From: Pteria penguin
Lineage: Eukaryota; Mollusca; Bivalvia; Pterioida; Pteriidae
Length of the DNA: 64,000 bases
Reading direction: 5' to 3'
NCBI GenBank assembly: GCA_035048485.1
Contig: CM068588.1
Span: forward strand, 3,246,639 to 3,310,638
The position numbers and the translations under genes are program-made. This document shows, piece after piece, positions 11,577 through 27,574 of this stretch (position 1 is its first letter; each line of letters starts with the position of its first letter). Under the pieces are notes generated by a model. That model did no database searches. It was given only the letters and a program-made list of their open reading frames with translations, and had not been told where the DNA came from.

Positions 11577-11757
11577 TAATGGACACACCCAGAGCAGTGA
11601 TGGATCTTTTACACGTCATGTCTACCGTGACACGGGACCCAGGTTTTTACTGACTCATCAAAAACAGGTCACCGAAGAGCCACCGGCGGACTCGAATCTG
11701 AGACCTCTCTGTCACGAGTCAAACACCTGACCGATTGAGCTACGTCGATCCGGACCA
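11577..11757 (-). mobile_element. tRNA-derived SINE, family A, 3'-truncated
   Basis: On the minus strand it starts with a tRNA-like head (GACGTAGCTCAATCGGTCAGG, with a B-box-like GATTCGAGTCC). It continues with the family A body: ATGAGTCAGTAAAAACC, GGTCCCGTGTCACGGTAG and GATCCATCACTGCT. The final part with the (AATC)n tail is missing. Confidence 0.75.
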
Positions 11758-13052
11758 CTTTAAAAGTAGCCTTCTACACTAAAGATGCCTGAAAGCAACC
11801 ACATGCTACGTGAATTCAATGCGAATTAAGTAGCAAACGTGTCTCGACGTATTTGCGAAATTTCACTCTATGATCCCACATTGAAAGCAAGAAATCACAG
11901 AGGTCTTTGGTTTTTGTTTTCCATCAGATGTGTATTCCTCTGTTATTTTTTTATCAGTTTCTGCTTTTTACTTTTGCAAAATGTAAAAAGGAATACAATA
12001 CTATAATTAAAAATATGGTGGCGAGGTATAACGATTCATAAAATAACACTATCAGAGCACACAATCTCACCTTGCCGGCCCCCTTCTCGTATTTTGTCAC
12101 TCTGAAGTGATGGATTAAACTTCGTTACACTGTTTCAATAGGAAACATTTATAAAGTAATAAATCAAAATCTTGAATGAAAGAATGCACGCGCCAAAATT
12201 CACGCCTTCCCCGTGAAGGAAAAAGCCATCAATATCCTTGAACCAACATTGGTGTCTGTTAATTAAACTATATAAAGTGAAATCAAATACTTCATTGCAA
12301 CGATTAGGGAAAACATTGAAAGACGATGTATAATTAATCCTTCATTAAATGCACGATAAAGTATCAATTACTCTTAATAACACACGTTAATTAGCACGAA
12401 GATGAATCGGTTACCCTTTCTCCGGACAGTACCTTGACCATATGGAATTGCGTATTCCGATCCCGAACATTTTCGACCGGATAAGAATCTAGGATAAATG
12501 ATTTACCAGAGCGGACGACCGTGTAAATCATGCCGGTTTTATTTCGTTTATGAAATCATTAGCGCTATTAGGAAACTATTATGTGGAAACTGAAACATTT
12601 TCGATAAAGTTTATCATTTTCTAACGGTTTAAGAGACTTCTTGATTCACGAAACGTCTCATAATTTTAGATAGTATTATTTTTTGGTGTATTTTATTGCA
12701 TATATTTCACCCAATGCGCGGTTTATCTGAGAGGGGATCTTTGTTCCCATTATCATATATCTACATTACTATTATCATGGAAAGGTGTTACACAGATGTA
12801 AATCAACCACGTCGTCAAATATCAAACTTTATGAAGATGCGCTGACCTTGTCACGTGATTTACGTGAATCAGAAGAAAAAATCTTTTCAAGACATTTTCC
12901 AACCATGTCTCCATTGAATACGTGTATTCTAGCAAAGTAATAACAATTCTTATAGGAGTGTGGTAGAAACCCCTTTCCCATGACACTATGTGCTAAAAAT
13001 GAAAATACAAATTTTGTAATAGACGAAATATATGTTGTACAAAAAGATTTGT
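11758..13052. other. No confident gene; two possible conserved blocks
   Basis: Two GC-richer blocks stand out. At 12070-12134 a minus-strand segment ends in a strong donor (GGCAAG|GTGAGA) and is open in one frame (VTKFNPSLQSDKIREGG). At about 12430-12540 sequence with several CpG is open on both strands, with an acceptor-like TTTCTCCGGACAG on the plus strand. Either could be a small exon or a conserved regulatory block; no family is recognised. Confidence 0.25.
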
Positions 13053-13075
13053 ATGTGTGTCCGTGTGTGTGTGTG

Positions 13076-13108
<33 letters not shown>

Positions 13109-13109
13109 A
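13053..13109. repeat. (GT)n microsatellite
   Basis: An almost pure GT run interrupted by single C substitutions, in non-coding DNA. Confidence 0.95.
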
Positions 13110-14084
13110 TTATGTTATCTGTCAGTCAAAAATCATTACTGAATTCTCCAAAAATAAATAAGTTTAAAAAATGACGTTAAAACTGTGTTGTAATGAACAC
13201 ACAGGAGATGCCAAAACTCTGCGGAAAATATGCGGAAATAAGGCTGGAACTAGACTCATGGGACGGACTGGGTTGACACATTCATGATGTCTCGTAACAC
13301 ATATCATTTATTTATTAATATATTTATTTATCTATGTATGTATTTATTCATTGATATTTTCCTGTACCTAGTTAAAGGCCTAGTCATAAGGGAACATATA
13401 TATTTATATGGCCAACATTTTGAAATTTTGTATGCTCAGGTAAGGAAAAAAAAAAGTTGGCTTAGTAGGAATCGGCGTATATTGGAGAACAATAGATATT
13501 TATTGCTATCAAAACTATAGTCTTTATCAACTTACGGTCATTGAATTGGAACAAACAAGAGTTGAGACAAATTGCAATACCGTTATTTTTTTTTATTTAT
13601 TGATAATAAAGAAATGTTGATTTAATCTTGGTATTGTGTATAAGTTTGCAAATTGCTTCATTTATATAAAATATCATTGGATTAGTAAATTTCACCACCT
13701 TTTATTTTTGAAAAGCACGATATCTATAAGTAAAATAACGTTATAATTTAACATGTAATTTATTTCATTACATGAATGACAAAGCATGTCAAAAAATAAT
13801 AATAAACATGTATCAATCAATATTTCCAAAATTTATAAATTTGGCTAATATATATTCCAAAATTTTCTCATTGCAATCGCATGTTACCTTTACCCCGGTA
13901 GAAATATGATCTCCAGCCCAGCCATAGCCAAGGCATAAATATGCTCTGTGTCTTGGTTTTCTTGTTTACAACAGGAATGGGGTTGCCTCTTAGAAATGCT
14001 AATGTACAGTGCCATAAATGCGCATGATGAAGAAACCAAACCACTCATTCTACATCAATGGCATCATGATTTTATGCTCTCCGG

Positions 14085-14235
14085 ATCGATAGATCAGGGG
14101 CATATTGTTTTTTGTCCTGTCTGTCAGGTCTGTCTGTCTGTCTGACAACTTTAACCTTGTTTTTCATATTTACTACTTGTTCATATGAAACGCTTTTCAA
14201 ATTGACCTTTTGTTCACATGAAACCCTTTCAAATT
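14085..14235 (+). repeat. Dispersed bivalve-type repeat fragment
   Basis: GATCAGGGGCATATTGTTTTTTGTC followed by a CTGTCTGTCTGTC stretch and ACTTTAACCTTG resembles a repeat common in bivalve genomes. A second, diverged member lies at 16905-17290. Boundaries are approximate and the element class is unknown. Confidence 0.45.
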
Positions 14236-15510
14236 TCATTTGAATTTATTTCTTTTTTAAAGACATTTAATTTTTATTTCATTACTAATCGTTAAATGAT
14301 AGGCGATAAAGTTTCCGCCACTGTGGTTAGTTAAATACAATGTAATGGGAAAATCGATGTGTGTACGACAGAGTAAATCTGGGAAACATGATGTGAATAC
14401 GAGTAATAAATTAAAGTTACTAGAAATGAGACAAAAGTTGGTTTGTTTTTAATTATGTATAACGAGATGAAACATACTCTGTCATAGAGTAAACGTAAGA
14501 CCCTACACAAAACGATTCCGGGAGAGAAAATTGCCCTTCATAATAAATTAATAACAGTGTGACTTTAATCGCTTTTAAATAGCATTTCTATTTTCTTTTC
14601 AATGAGAACGTGCCATGCAGTGGAAAAAAATATAATAAATAATTCTCTTCATTGAATGCATGTCGTCATGATCATTTCTATGCAAGATTTAACTGACTGA
14701 AAATAATTCTTCCCGTAAAAAATCATTGTTCAACACACGTGCCTCTCAGTTAAGGAACTCTTTTTAAATTTGAGGTGCAAATTTGATTACTTCCGTTTTA
14801 ATATTGGCATGCTATCTCCACGCTGCAGACATTTTCGAAAGCCTTATATTGCAAGCACGTGCACTAACTAAACCCATGCATGTGCAGTTAGTTTCATGAA
14901 AAGGTGAGAAAGAAGAAATTTTACTGCATGAAAATCGCACTTTATCAAAATGTCATTAGGAGAGCAGTTTTTACTAAGATTAATCGGTTTTTGATGTGGA
15001 ACCCTGTCACTCGAATGTGTGTGACTTCTGTTTTTTGTTGAATATAAAAATCTTCATAAATTTTGAATGATTTTTTCATTGAAATTTTTCATGCTTTTCC
15101 CAGTTTGTGTCTAATTCTTATTTAATAGAATTTTATATTCAATAAATTGAAGAAAATAACACTGACTTCATTTCAAGTTTGCTAAATGGTTGTTTAAATC
15201 ACTATAAACTTGATTGCATTTTTCTATTTATTTATTTATTATTGATTTATTTATTTATGTTTTTTCTTTTGAAATAGAAAAAGAAATGAAAACTGCACAT
15301 AGAAAATAGTTTGGCATATGTATTTCAAATGATAACAATATGAAAATACTTTATTGACTTGTATCGCAAAAATCTGCCGTTAGGTATGTAAACGAATAAT
15401 AACAAAAAGAGAACCGAAAGGACAGTATTGTCATCATCTTTGCATAAATAACCCGATTTTCTTTATTCATAAAAAGTGAAATTATTATCAATCTTTATTC
15501 TTTAATTTGC

Positions 15511-15745
15511 TTACAAAAAAAAAAAAAGAAAGAAAAGAAAAAGAAAAAAAAAAAAAGAAAAAGAAAAAGAAAACAAAACAAAAGGGAAAAAACTTCGGCG
15601 TTTTAATTTGTTCTTGTTTTGTTTTGTTTTGGGGTTTTTTGTTTGTTTGTTTGGGGTTTTTATTTCTTGTTGTTTGTTTGTTTTGTTTTGGGGTTTTTTT
15701 TTTTTTTGGTATGTTTGTTTGTTTGTTTGGTTTCTTTCTTATTTT
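15511..15745. repeat. Adjacent A/G-rich and T/G-rich low-complexity tracts
   Basis: Positions 15514-15585 are nearly pure A with single G (purine tract). Positions 15607-15740 are TTTG/GTTT-rich with GGGG blocks. The open frames across them are low-complexity artefacts. Confidence 0.9.
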
Positions 15746-16386
15746 TTAAGAACACAAATAAATATTAGGAAACCGAAAATACATTGTACATGCTATTTTT
15801 TTTTTATCGTTCCTATATTTAATTATGGGAAAAACTGAAATTCTATATACATCTAAATATATACATCTTTATGTTACACTGAAAGAAACAGGACACCTGT
15901 CTGTCTTACCCAGAGAAAAAAAAAGGTATCCAACCCTTTAGTTTATAAACATGTCTGTGTTCATTGTGGCCATACTAATGGACAACTCGGCAATATAGTA
16001 ACATGCGGCCTTTATGGCGATCATTGCGAGCCTGATCAGTTCCATTTACACGCATCATAGCCTCCATTGTTTTAACCCTGAAGGAAATACGAGAATTTAA
16101 GATAACATCGGGCCGATTTAACATCGTCGTTTTCCATTTTCTCTTCTATACGCGAGAAGGTTCATTTACATATAAATCAGATCCAATCATCTGACAAAGC
16201 TATTCTTTTTACACAAACTCCGATCTAAAATGTTGCCATTTTCTTTTGTTTATTTGCAAATACAGCCTATCTGATGCTACGACGTTGGTGCAAGATGCTA
16301 AGATAGGAAAATGAAAATGAAATAAAATGTCCTCTCCTCGGTAAAAATTGCATAAGAGAAACCATTTTTCGAATATTAACCCTTAT
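15746..16386. other. No confident gene; possible exon on minus strand at 15967-16079
   Basis: On the minus strand a strong acceptor (CTCGTATTTCCTTCAG) ends at about 16080. It is followed by an open segment with MEAMMRVNGTDQARNDRHKG before a stop. It is short and no donor is visible, so it may instead be a conserved non-coding block. The remainder is plain AT-rich DNA. Confidence 0.2.
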
Positions 16387-16788
16387 ATGCGATCAGAAAT
16401 TAATCTAGCGAAATTACTCGTTGCTATGGCAGCTATCACAATCGGAATAAGATCTATTTTGATGAAATGTCATAACTTGACTGTCATAGATTTGAAGGAA
16501 TCCCTGCGCAGGGCATCTAAAGTCATCATGGAAATTGTATTACTGGTCGATCCGTCGTCTGTGTACTTTAAAGAGAATTGTAGTGTGAATTATCACAAAA
16601 GATACGTTCGTACTTTTCTTGATTTTACATTCACCATGGGAATGCAAAGTTTTATTGCAGATTCATCTCCTATAGTGAAGACGGTTACATGGAATGATGA
16701 GAAAAATATCTATAACTTTGACGTTAAACTGATGGAAGATTATTATTCATTCTATCTTAAAGAAATATCAATGATATTTAGTCTGTAA
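16387..16788 (+). CDS. Hypothetical protein, 133 codons, unassigned
   Basis: This is the longest open frame here that is not low-complexity or inside a repeat. It opens at 16345 after an in-frame stop; the first ATG is at 16387 (MRSEINLAKLLVAMAAITIG). The product would have a short hydrophobic stretch near its N-terminus, a central DPSSVYFKENCSVNYHKRY and a C-terminal MEDYYSFYLKEISMIF, with a stop at 16786-16788. I recognise no family. There is no clear acceptor at the left edge and no obvious polyadenylation signal close by. It could be a single-exon gene, one exon of a larger gene, or a decayed retrocopy. Length in AT-rich DNA argues weakly for coding. Confidence 0.35.
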   Translation: MRSEINLAKLLVAMAAITIGIRSILMKCHNLTVIDLKESLRRASKVIMEIVLLVDPSSVYFKENCSVNYHKRYVRTFLDFTFTMGMQSFIADSSPIVKTVTWNDEKNIYNFDVKLMEDYYSFYLKEISMIFSL

Positions 16789-16904
16789 AACCAAAATTAA
16801 ACGATATAAACAATTTAGTAGTCATACATGTATTTGTAATTCCAGGGTTGTTTGTATGTAGAAATATGGTGAGAATGCACCATTCATAATCTTTACCAGT
16901 TCTT

Positions 16905-17290
16905 CATATGACATGCACCCGGATGGATAGATCGTGGTCATATTATTTTTGTTGTATAACTACATGTCTGCCTGTCTGTCTCGTTTTGGAAAACATTAAT
17001 ACTAGACATACCTTTTCAACAATACCAGCCAGTGCTTTCATATTTCACATTTGTGCTTCTTGTAGTGAAAACATTCCATTGATACCATATGTTTTGAAGC
17101 TGTGACCTTGACCGTCAGTTTTGACCTTCATTAAAAATACTTTAAAAACTGACCTTCTTATCTGAATCATAAAAGATAGGACTTTATTTCACATATGTGT
17201 TTTCGTGGTAAAACCTTTCCATTCATATTAAATTTCATGACATTGTAACCTTGACCTGTCAAGGTTGTCCTCATTAAAAAGTTTGTTGCC
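16905..17290 (+). repeat. Dispersed bivalve-type repeat, TGACCTTGACC-rich
   Basis: It begins like the fragment at 14085 (GATAGATCGTGGTCATATT, then TGTCTGCCTGTCTGTCTC). It continues with repeated TGACCTTGACC-like phrases spaced by hydrophobic-codon-free AT-rich filler. The two windows appear to be diverged copies of one dispersed family of unknown class. Confidence 0.45.
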
Positions 17291-17589
17291 CTCGAGGGAA
17301 TAGTATTTCAGAAATACATCTTCTTGAAATTAGTAATTATGATTATGATTATAAGATACGGTTAATATTTTATTATCGTATTACCTACATAAAGTATATC
17401 CCTAGCAGTATATGTACATATTTTATAAAATGTACACTTCATACTATTTTGTTTCATTTTAGGTTCTAAATTTAATATAGGAGGATCCTCTGACGGGACA
17501 CGCCCATATAAACAGTATTAAGTGTAGATTTGGCGTATATACTACTGGTGGCGCTACATCTAATTTCCTTGATACGGCATGGGTGCAGT

Positions 17590-18800
17590 TGATTGAGCTT
17601 GAACGACTAATGTCGCCACTATGTAGTTAATGAAGCTTGAACTACTAATGTTGCCACTATGTAGTTAATGAAGCTTGAACGACTAATGTCGCCACTATGT
17701 AGTTAATGAAGCTTGAACGACTAATGTCGCCACTATGTAGTTAATGAAGCTTGAACTATCAATGCCGCAACTATGTAGTCGATTGAGCTTGACCGACTCA
17801 TGCCGCTGCCATGTAGGTGATTGAGCTTGAACGACTAATGCCGCCACTGTGTAGTTGATGGAGCTCGAACGACTAATGTCGCCACTATGTAGTTGATGGA
17901 GCTTGAACGACTAATGCTGCCATTACGTAGTTGATGGAGCTTGAACGACTAATGCCGCCACTATGTAGTTGATGGAGCTTGAACGACTAATGTTGCCATT
18001 ACGTAGTTGATGGAGCTTGAACGACTAATGTCGCCACTATGTAGTTGATGGAGCTTGAACGACTGATGCTGCCACTATGTAGTTGATGGAGCTTGAATTA
18101 TTGATGTCGCCGATATATATAATTGATGGAGCTTGAACGACTGATGCTGCCACTATGTAGTTGATGGAGCTTGAATTATTGATGTCGCCGCTATATATAA
18201 TTGATGGAGCTTGAACGACTGATGCTGCCACTATGTAGTTGATGGAGCTTGAATTATTGATGTCGCCGCTATATATAATTGACGAAGCTTGAATGGTTAG
18301 TGTTGCTGCTGTTAGGTTAACATAGAGCCTCATATGTCCTCACTTTATTGTTGATAAAGCTTTCACGGCTAGAGGTACCGCCATATCACTAGTCTCGCCA
18401 CTATGCAGTACAAAGCTTGAGCAGGTAGTGTCGAATCTCTTTAGTTGATGAAGCTGGAATGGATAGTGTCGCCACTATGTGCACTATGTGGTAAGGAACT
18501 TTAGCAGGTAGTGTCGCATCTTTTTAGTTGATGAAGCTGGAATAGCCAGTGTCGCCACTATGTACACTATGCAGTACGGAGCTTGAGCAGGAAGTGTCGC
18601 ATCTTTTTAGTTAATGAAGCTGGAACGGCTAGTGTCGTCACTATATAGTTAACGAAGTTAAAACAGCTAGTGTTGTTACTACATAGTTGATGAAGTTTGA
18701 AAGCAAGTCTCGCTTTGTAGTTCTTGAGATTTGAACGTCTAGTGTCGCTGCTATATGACTAGTGTCGTCACTATGTATTTGATGAATCTTAAATGTTTAC
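17590..18800. repeat. 38-bp minisatellite with a 78-bp higher-order block
   Basis: The basic unit is 38 bp (for example TTGATGGAGCTTGAACGACT then AATGTCGCCACTATGTAG). About 18 recognisable copies run from 17590 to 18290, with increasingly diverged copies and insertions to about 18800. At 18065-18290 units alternate between a 38-bp and a 40-bp variant (the latter GAATTATTGATGTCGCCGCTATATATAATT-like). This gives a 78-bp dimer repeated three times: GATGTCGC recurs at 18103, 18181 and 18259. Because 78 is divisible by three, the minus strand shows an artefactual 26-residue repeat ORF. Confidence 0.95.
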
Positions 18801-21333
18801 TTTTACTACCGACAGAACTCGGTAGCTATTGCACGGCCAGTGGATTCACGATATAGATAATGAGGTGTTCTCCGATAGTAACGTCATTATACATATTTTG
18901 TGAACACACCCTCTACGACAGGTGTCGCCACTATGAAGTTGATGGAACTTGCTTAGTTAATACTTGTACTGCTCTGACGCATTTTGACATTGACCTTGAC
19001 GTTGACATGGTGTTAGAACCCCTACACAAATAATTACAATGTTTGTATTTTCAAAATGATTGCAATTTAAAAAAATCCCCAAGATCATTTTCTTCCGTCT
19101 GATTTCTGTTCACTGCTTCCATTTGAAGGACGCTTTGGACTATGACGCAATATATGATGTCACGTGACAAGATGAGAGTTTACCAGTCCGTGTCATAGAC
19201 ACCGTATACCAAAATAAAAGTAAATTCATTCAGAGCGCTTATTGATCTAGTGTTATTCATATCAAATAAGGTCAAACTTCAGCTATGAATCATTTCTCCC
19301 GTGATTTCCATTTTCTTTTTCGTTACAAAACGACAGAGCCAATCTTTGATAAATCGGATCGGGACAGGGAAACCAATCATAAACGCGGAAATCTTTGCCA
19401 CTGCAAGGCTTGATCCTTTTATCAGGAAAAATTTCAAACTTCTGTCAGAAAGGCGCTAATCTTAGCGTTCAATTCTCTTCCGTGGTTTTATCTTTGTTTC
19501 TGGAAGTAGAGATATCTGAAAATTAAGATACATAAATGACATTTGCATCAAAATTCCCAACACTATTTAAACCTTTCTTGCCATACTTCTCATACATTTA
19601 CTACATAGCTTTGGGACTACACATGTACAAAACAAGAAACATTTACTATAACTTCCGGCAAATCTTCAAAATTATTGAACACTATATTTATATAGTCATA
19701 AAGCTGTATCTGGATTATAAGGGAATCCGGAATTTTCTGTTGCTGCTGCTGCTGCTATTTTTCACAAGACGCTCCTTGAACAAGGTAGGTGATGCATATA
19801 GATGATTCTTGTGAAAAGAATTCATTGAGGAAAACATCTTGTAAAATCCGCCATTTTGAGCAGGTGTAAAATCTATATCACATCTACTCTTGATACGGCT
19901 CATTTAATTAGTTTGATAGAAGCGTTTATGTGATGTAGATTATTATCTGCTCTTGTTTTCAGCCAAATTGATACCTAAATACTAGAGATGAAACCAATAT
20001 CATTTGATTACATCTTCCGTATATTACTTCATCAAAGTTCAAATGGCTAGAAATGCTAACTTAAGAGTGATATCTACTCACAAATTGCCCAAAGAAGATC
20101 CGTTGGGAAAGACTTCAAACAAAACACATAATTTGATATTTAATATACTAAAACTTCAAAGCATCTACAATGATGCGTTTTCTCAAACTTTGCAGTTATG
20201 AGGAACTTAAATCGTAGTAATGCGATTCTATCTTGTATTTGAAAATTTCGATAAAAGATTCTGTGTTAAAACCATAAACACTCGCATATGCACTTCGTTA
20301 ATGTCATCTACGAAAAAAATTCAGGCCATAATATGAATAAAAGATTTGTACGTATGCAAGTTGATGTTGAATCAAGACACAGATCTGTTAATTCATGTTT
20401 CAGAAACTTGTTTCAATTTTGTTAAAATCTATCGAAATAGGAAGTTTAAAAACAAAAATAAATTTAACAATTTTATTTTAACGTCATGTTTTAGTTTTCA
20501 ATATTTCTACCGGTGAAAGGGAGGAGATAGAAAATAAAATGTTATGAGCGTATATCGTCATGATTAACTTTTTTCTTTATGTTAAAGCTAAATCATGACT
20601 TAAAGATCATATTTCAAATTTTTTTCAGCAGTAGTTGCTTATCCAAATTCAAATACATTCTCGCTTACTTTTCAGTCGTATATTTCTCTCTTCAGTGCCA
20701 GTTTTGTTTGCAAGAGTTTTTCAATGTTTTATCTGATATTACCAATACAAATTCTTAGAGAATTTTGTATTTTTTTATGATTTGAATGTATGTATAAAAT
20801 GGCTAACAGACCCCCTTCCCCCACCCCTAAAAACAAATACAAAAAAGTATAAATAAAAACAAAACAAAAAACTAACAATTAAACTATGAACATTACTAAA
20901 AATCAGAAGGGAAAAGAGTAACAAAATTCAGCTAGGACTTAGCAAAAGGAAGAGTACGTACACAAAATAATATTTGATAACATTACAGGCGCCGACTTGT
21001 GACGGTCAGTAGAAGCAATATACGTGTGCACGTTTAATAAAAAGTAAAAGCATATGATAAGGAAAGTCGTTACATGTGCACTTCTGATAAAAGTAGACGA
21101 GCCAAGGGGATACAATTTCCAACATGGATACTATTACAATGGTAAACTGTAATAATAGATCGATCTCGATGAAAGTCTTAATTGACAGATAATCACGAAA
21201 TGTGAGCTGGAAGCTGACAGAATGTTATTAATCAGAGAAAGTAATCTGATTTGAATTTACCTCTGGAAAATAAAATGTGTACAGCTTTTAAATAATATAA
21301 AAACTATGACAGTCTTTTAAATTAGGAGGAAAG
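18801..21333. other. No gene seen; possible regulatory block near 19300-19460
   Basis: AT-rich non-coding DNA. The stretch 19330-19460 is somewhat more GC-rich, with GATA-like motifs (TTTGATAAATC, TTTTATCAGG) and CCAATCAT. There is no supported exon. Confidence 0.35.
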
Positions 21334-21600
21334 CCGGTGTAACCCAGTGGATGAGGTGCCCGGTTTCTGATCGAAAGGTCCTGGGTTTGACTCCCGCCGT
21401 GGACACACCGGTGTCCTGTCTTTCGGATGAGATAGTATGAACCGAGGTCCCGTGTCACGTAAAAGATCCCTCACTGCTTCGGGTGGGTCTGTTGTAAAGG
21501 TCTAAATTTCTGTGCAATGGATCAGGCAGATGATGTCACTATATACGTGAAGTAATCGTGGAGTGGCATAAAACAGCAATCAATCAAACAATCAATCAAT
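21334..21600 (+). mobile_element. tRNA-derived SINE, family A
   Basis: The tRNA-like head (GCCGGTGTAACCCAGTGGAT; B-box-like GGGTTTGACTCCC) is followed by the family body: CACCGGTGTCCTGTCTTTCG, GATGAGATAGTATGAACCGAGG, GATCCCTCACTGCTTCGGGT. The tail GGAGTGGCATAAAACAGCAATC ends in AATC repeats. Flanks share TTTAAATTnGG (about 21317 and 21600), a possible imperfect target duplication. Confidence 0.85.
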
Positions 21601-22350
21601 TTAAATTGGTAGAATCCAACAAACAATATTGTCATTGTCTCATACCAGTATATAACTCAATGGACTACATGCGAATCAAATTACTTAACTTTGCAAGGAA
21701 ATGTTTGTTAGATCATTTATTTATTTTTTTCATATTATTAATATTTTTCTTTACAAAATTCAAAGTCAATCGAGTGCAACATTTCTGTTAAATTGAACAT
21801 ATTTTCAAGTTTGAGTCTGCGGAAGGCTGTACCTGAATGAACTATTTGAAGGTTTAAAAAACAGACCCACCGACCGACAGACTCATGGACAGACCCACGG
21901 ACAAACATACAAAGGAAAAAACCTTAATCCTTTTAGCGGATAAACAATTGAATTCAATAGTTCCCTCCTGTTTAGAGTTTGAAGAGCAATAAGACGGTTA
22001 TGTTAAAGAAGATAATTTGACTATTTATAATTTATTTCTGATGCACAAATAACCATGTTTGCATTAAAATGTCGTGGAGATATGGCACCTGAAACGAGTT
22101 CATTCTTCATGCGATATGTTTTTGAAGTTGTATATCTTGATTACTCCTCACCAAGGATCAGACGATATTACTACACACAACTTTCAGGATCAACGTTTTA
22201 GATGAAAATTATTTGAGATTTTGTTTTATCATGCATCAAATGTCTCGCTAAGTGTTTTTACACGTGTTAAAAATGATAAATGAATAAAGATAAATAAATA
22301 AATAATGAATAAATAAAGATAATAATAATAATTGATAAAAGGAATATATG
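21601..22350. other. No gene seen
   Basis: AT-rich DNA with a GACAGACCCAC-type short repeat near 21865-21905 and AAAT/AAT runs near 22280-22330. Confidence 0.45.
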
Positions 22351-25920
<3,570 letters not shown>

Positions 25921-26217
25921 ATTTGTTTTGTTGTTGTTGTTGTTGGTTTGTTTGTTTGGTTTGTTTTGTTTTTTTTTTTTTTTGGTTTTGTTTTGTGTGT
26001 GTGTGTTTTGTTTTTGTTTTTTGTTCTTTTTTTTATTTTGTTTTTTCTTTTGTTGTTGCCTTGTTTGTTTTTCTTTTTTCTTTCGAGTTTGTTTTTGTTT
26101 TTAGGGGGGTGTTTTAATTTTATTTTGTGTTTTTGTTTGTTTTGTTTTTTTTATTATAATTATTTTCTTGGTTTGTTTTTTGTTGCTGTTTTTGTTTTGT
26201 TTTGTTTTGGTTTTTTA
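25921..26217. repeat. 300-bp T/G-only low-complexity tract
   Basis: Nearly pure T and G on the plus strand (TTG, TTTG and GTTTT motifs) with strong strand asymmetry. Similar shorter tracts are at 15607-15740 and 63885-64000. Hydrophobic F/V/C-rich open frames across it are artefacts. Confidence 0.93.
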
Positions 26218-27344
26218 AAGGCAGAACAAAAATGAAAACACACCAGTAAACGAACATGTTAATATCAGTAAGATCATCGGCAGATTTAAGCTTGATTTAA
26301 CACTTCTTGTAAACGTGAAAAATCTTGTATCCAGATGGTATCTGTAGATTACACAAACGTCTATGTTGTTCAATGCAGTCATTATCGCTACTTTGAAAAC
26401 TTGTCATGATTGAATAAAAAATGACGTCTTTCTTCTATACCCTGTCAATCAAATATCTAAGCAGCCATATGTCGGAATGTTACCGTTTCAAAAGTCCAGA
26501 TATTTAAACATCGAAATTTATTCTAATTATATATGAATGTTTCATATAATGAACATGGAAGATTTTTCTTTGCTGAATAAAAAGTGACCTTGTGCGATAG
26601 CAGATTAGGTAATTTTAAGAATTAGACCACGTTTTGTGAATACATCATTGTGGCACGACACTGTCCTGTCTGACTTAGTTGTTGAGTAGTCCCTATCAAT
26701 ACATTATGTAATACCTTTATAAAGTCCGTTAACCTTCGTTTTACAATAAATTAACTTTTGCTAGTGATTGAAGAGACGATTAATAATAGATTTGAAGGCA
26801 CGAATTTCAATATCCATTTGAAATTACCTTATGTACCGAACATATTAATGTCTAAATATTGCCACTAGTTTTGTTATCTTACAAAATATCAAAATTGTTG
26901 TTTAAAATTCGCAATTCCATGGCAATCAGGTATTTAGTTATTCTGAAAGAAGAATTGGCCAGATGACTCAGTTTGCACCATATTTGTTGGGAAATAAATC
27001 TCGGGATTTATCGTCGCTTTCTACCCAGAATCCAATATTTTCAAATCTCTTTTTTTTTCCAGATTTGCGGTCATATAAAATTCAGAGAAGGATAGGTCAA
27101 ATATTCATAAGTTTTTCAATAATTCAGCAGTGACTGATATGCCTATTATGGTCATATAATAATTCAGCTACATTGCATGGCAATCTATGATAAACACCGA
27201 TTTTCATAACTCAGATCACTTTCGGAACGCTTCAGGGTTTATCTTCAATGATGTAACATCACATAGACTTTGCATGTAAGTCGTATGTAACAAGATGGTA
27301 ACACTTAATATTCCTTTATTATTATGTGACGGTAGCATTGATGA
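26218..27344. other. No gene seen
   Basis: AT-rich non-coding DNA; no repeat or splice-bounded frame recognised. Confidence 0.5.
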
Positions 27345-27530
27345 CATTTATGAACCCTGGTGCTATGACAATGTGGCGCAGACAACAAAGTACCACGGTG
27401 GACATTTTGGACCCAGTTGCTAAGTCAATGTGGCGCTAACAACGTAGTATCACGGTGGACATTTATGGATCTTGCTGCGATGTCAAAGTGGCGCTCACAA
27501 CACAGTACCATGGTGGAAATTCATAGTTCT
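27345..27530. repeat. 57/58-bp tandem repeat, 3 copies
   Basis: Three diverged copies contain ATGTGGCGC followed by CAACAAAGTACCACGGTGGACATT. The ATGTGGCGC anchor is at 27371, 27428 and 27486. It lies just before the 88-bp satellite but has a different unit. Confidence 0.85.
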
Positions 27531-27574
27531 CGGAAAAAATCAAGCGTCTCCTGTTTGGCTAGCCACATCTACCT

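Noticed and set aside
18037..18333. 98-codon minus-strand ORF with 26-residue repeats
   Set aside because: Product of the 78-bp higher-order repeat; no independent evidence.
21334..21410. tRNA gene at the start of a SINE
   Set aside because: Only the pol III promoter boxes are kept and the typical SINE body and AATC tail follow.
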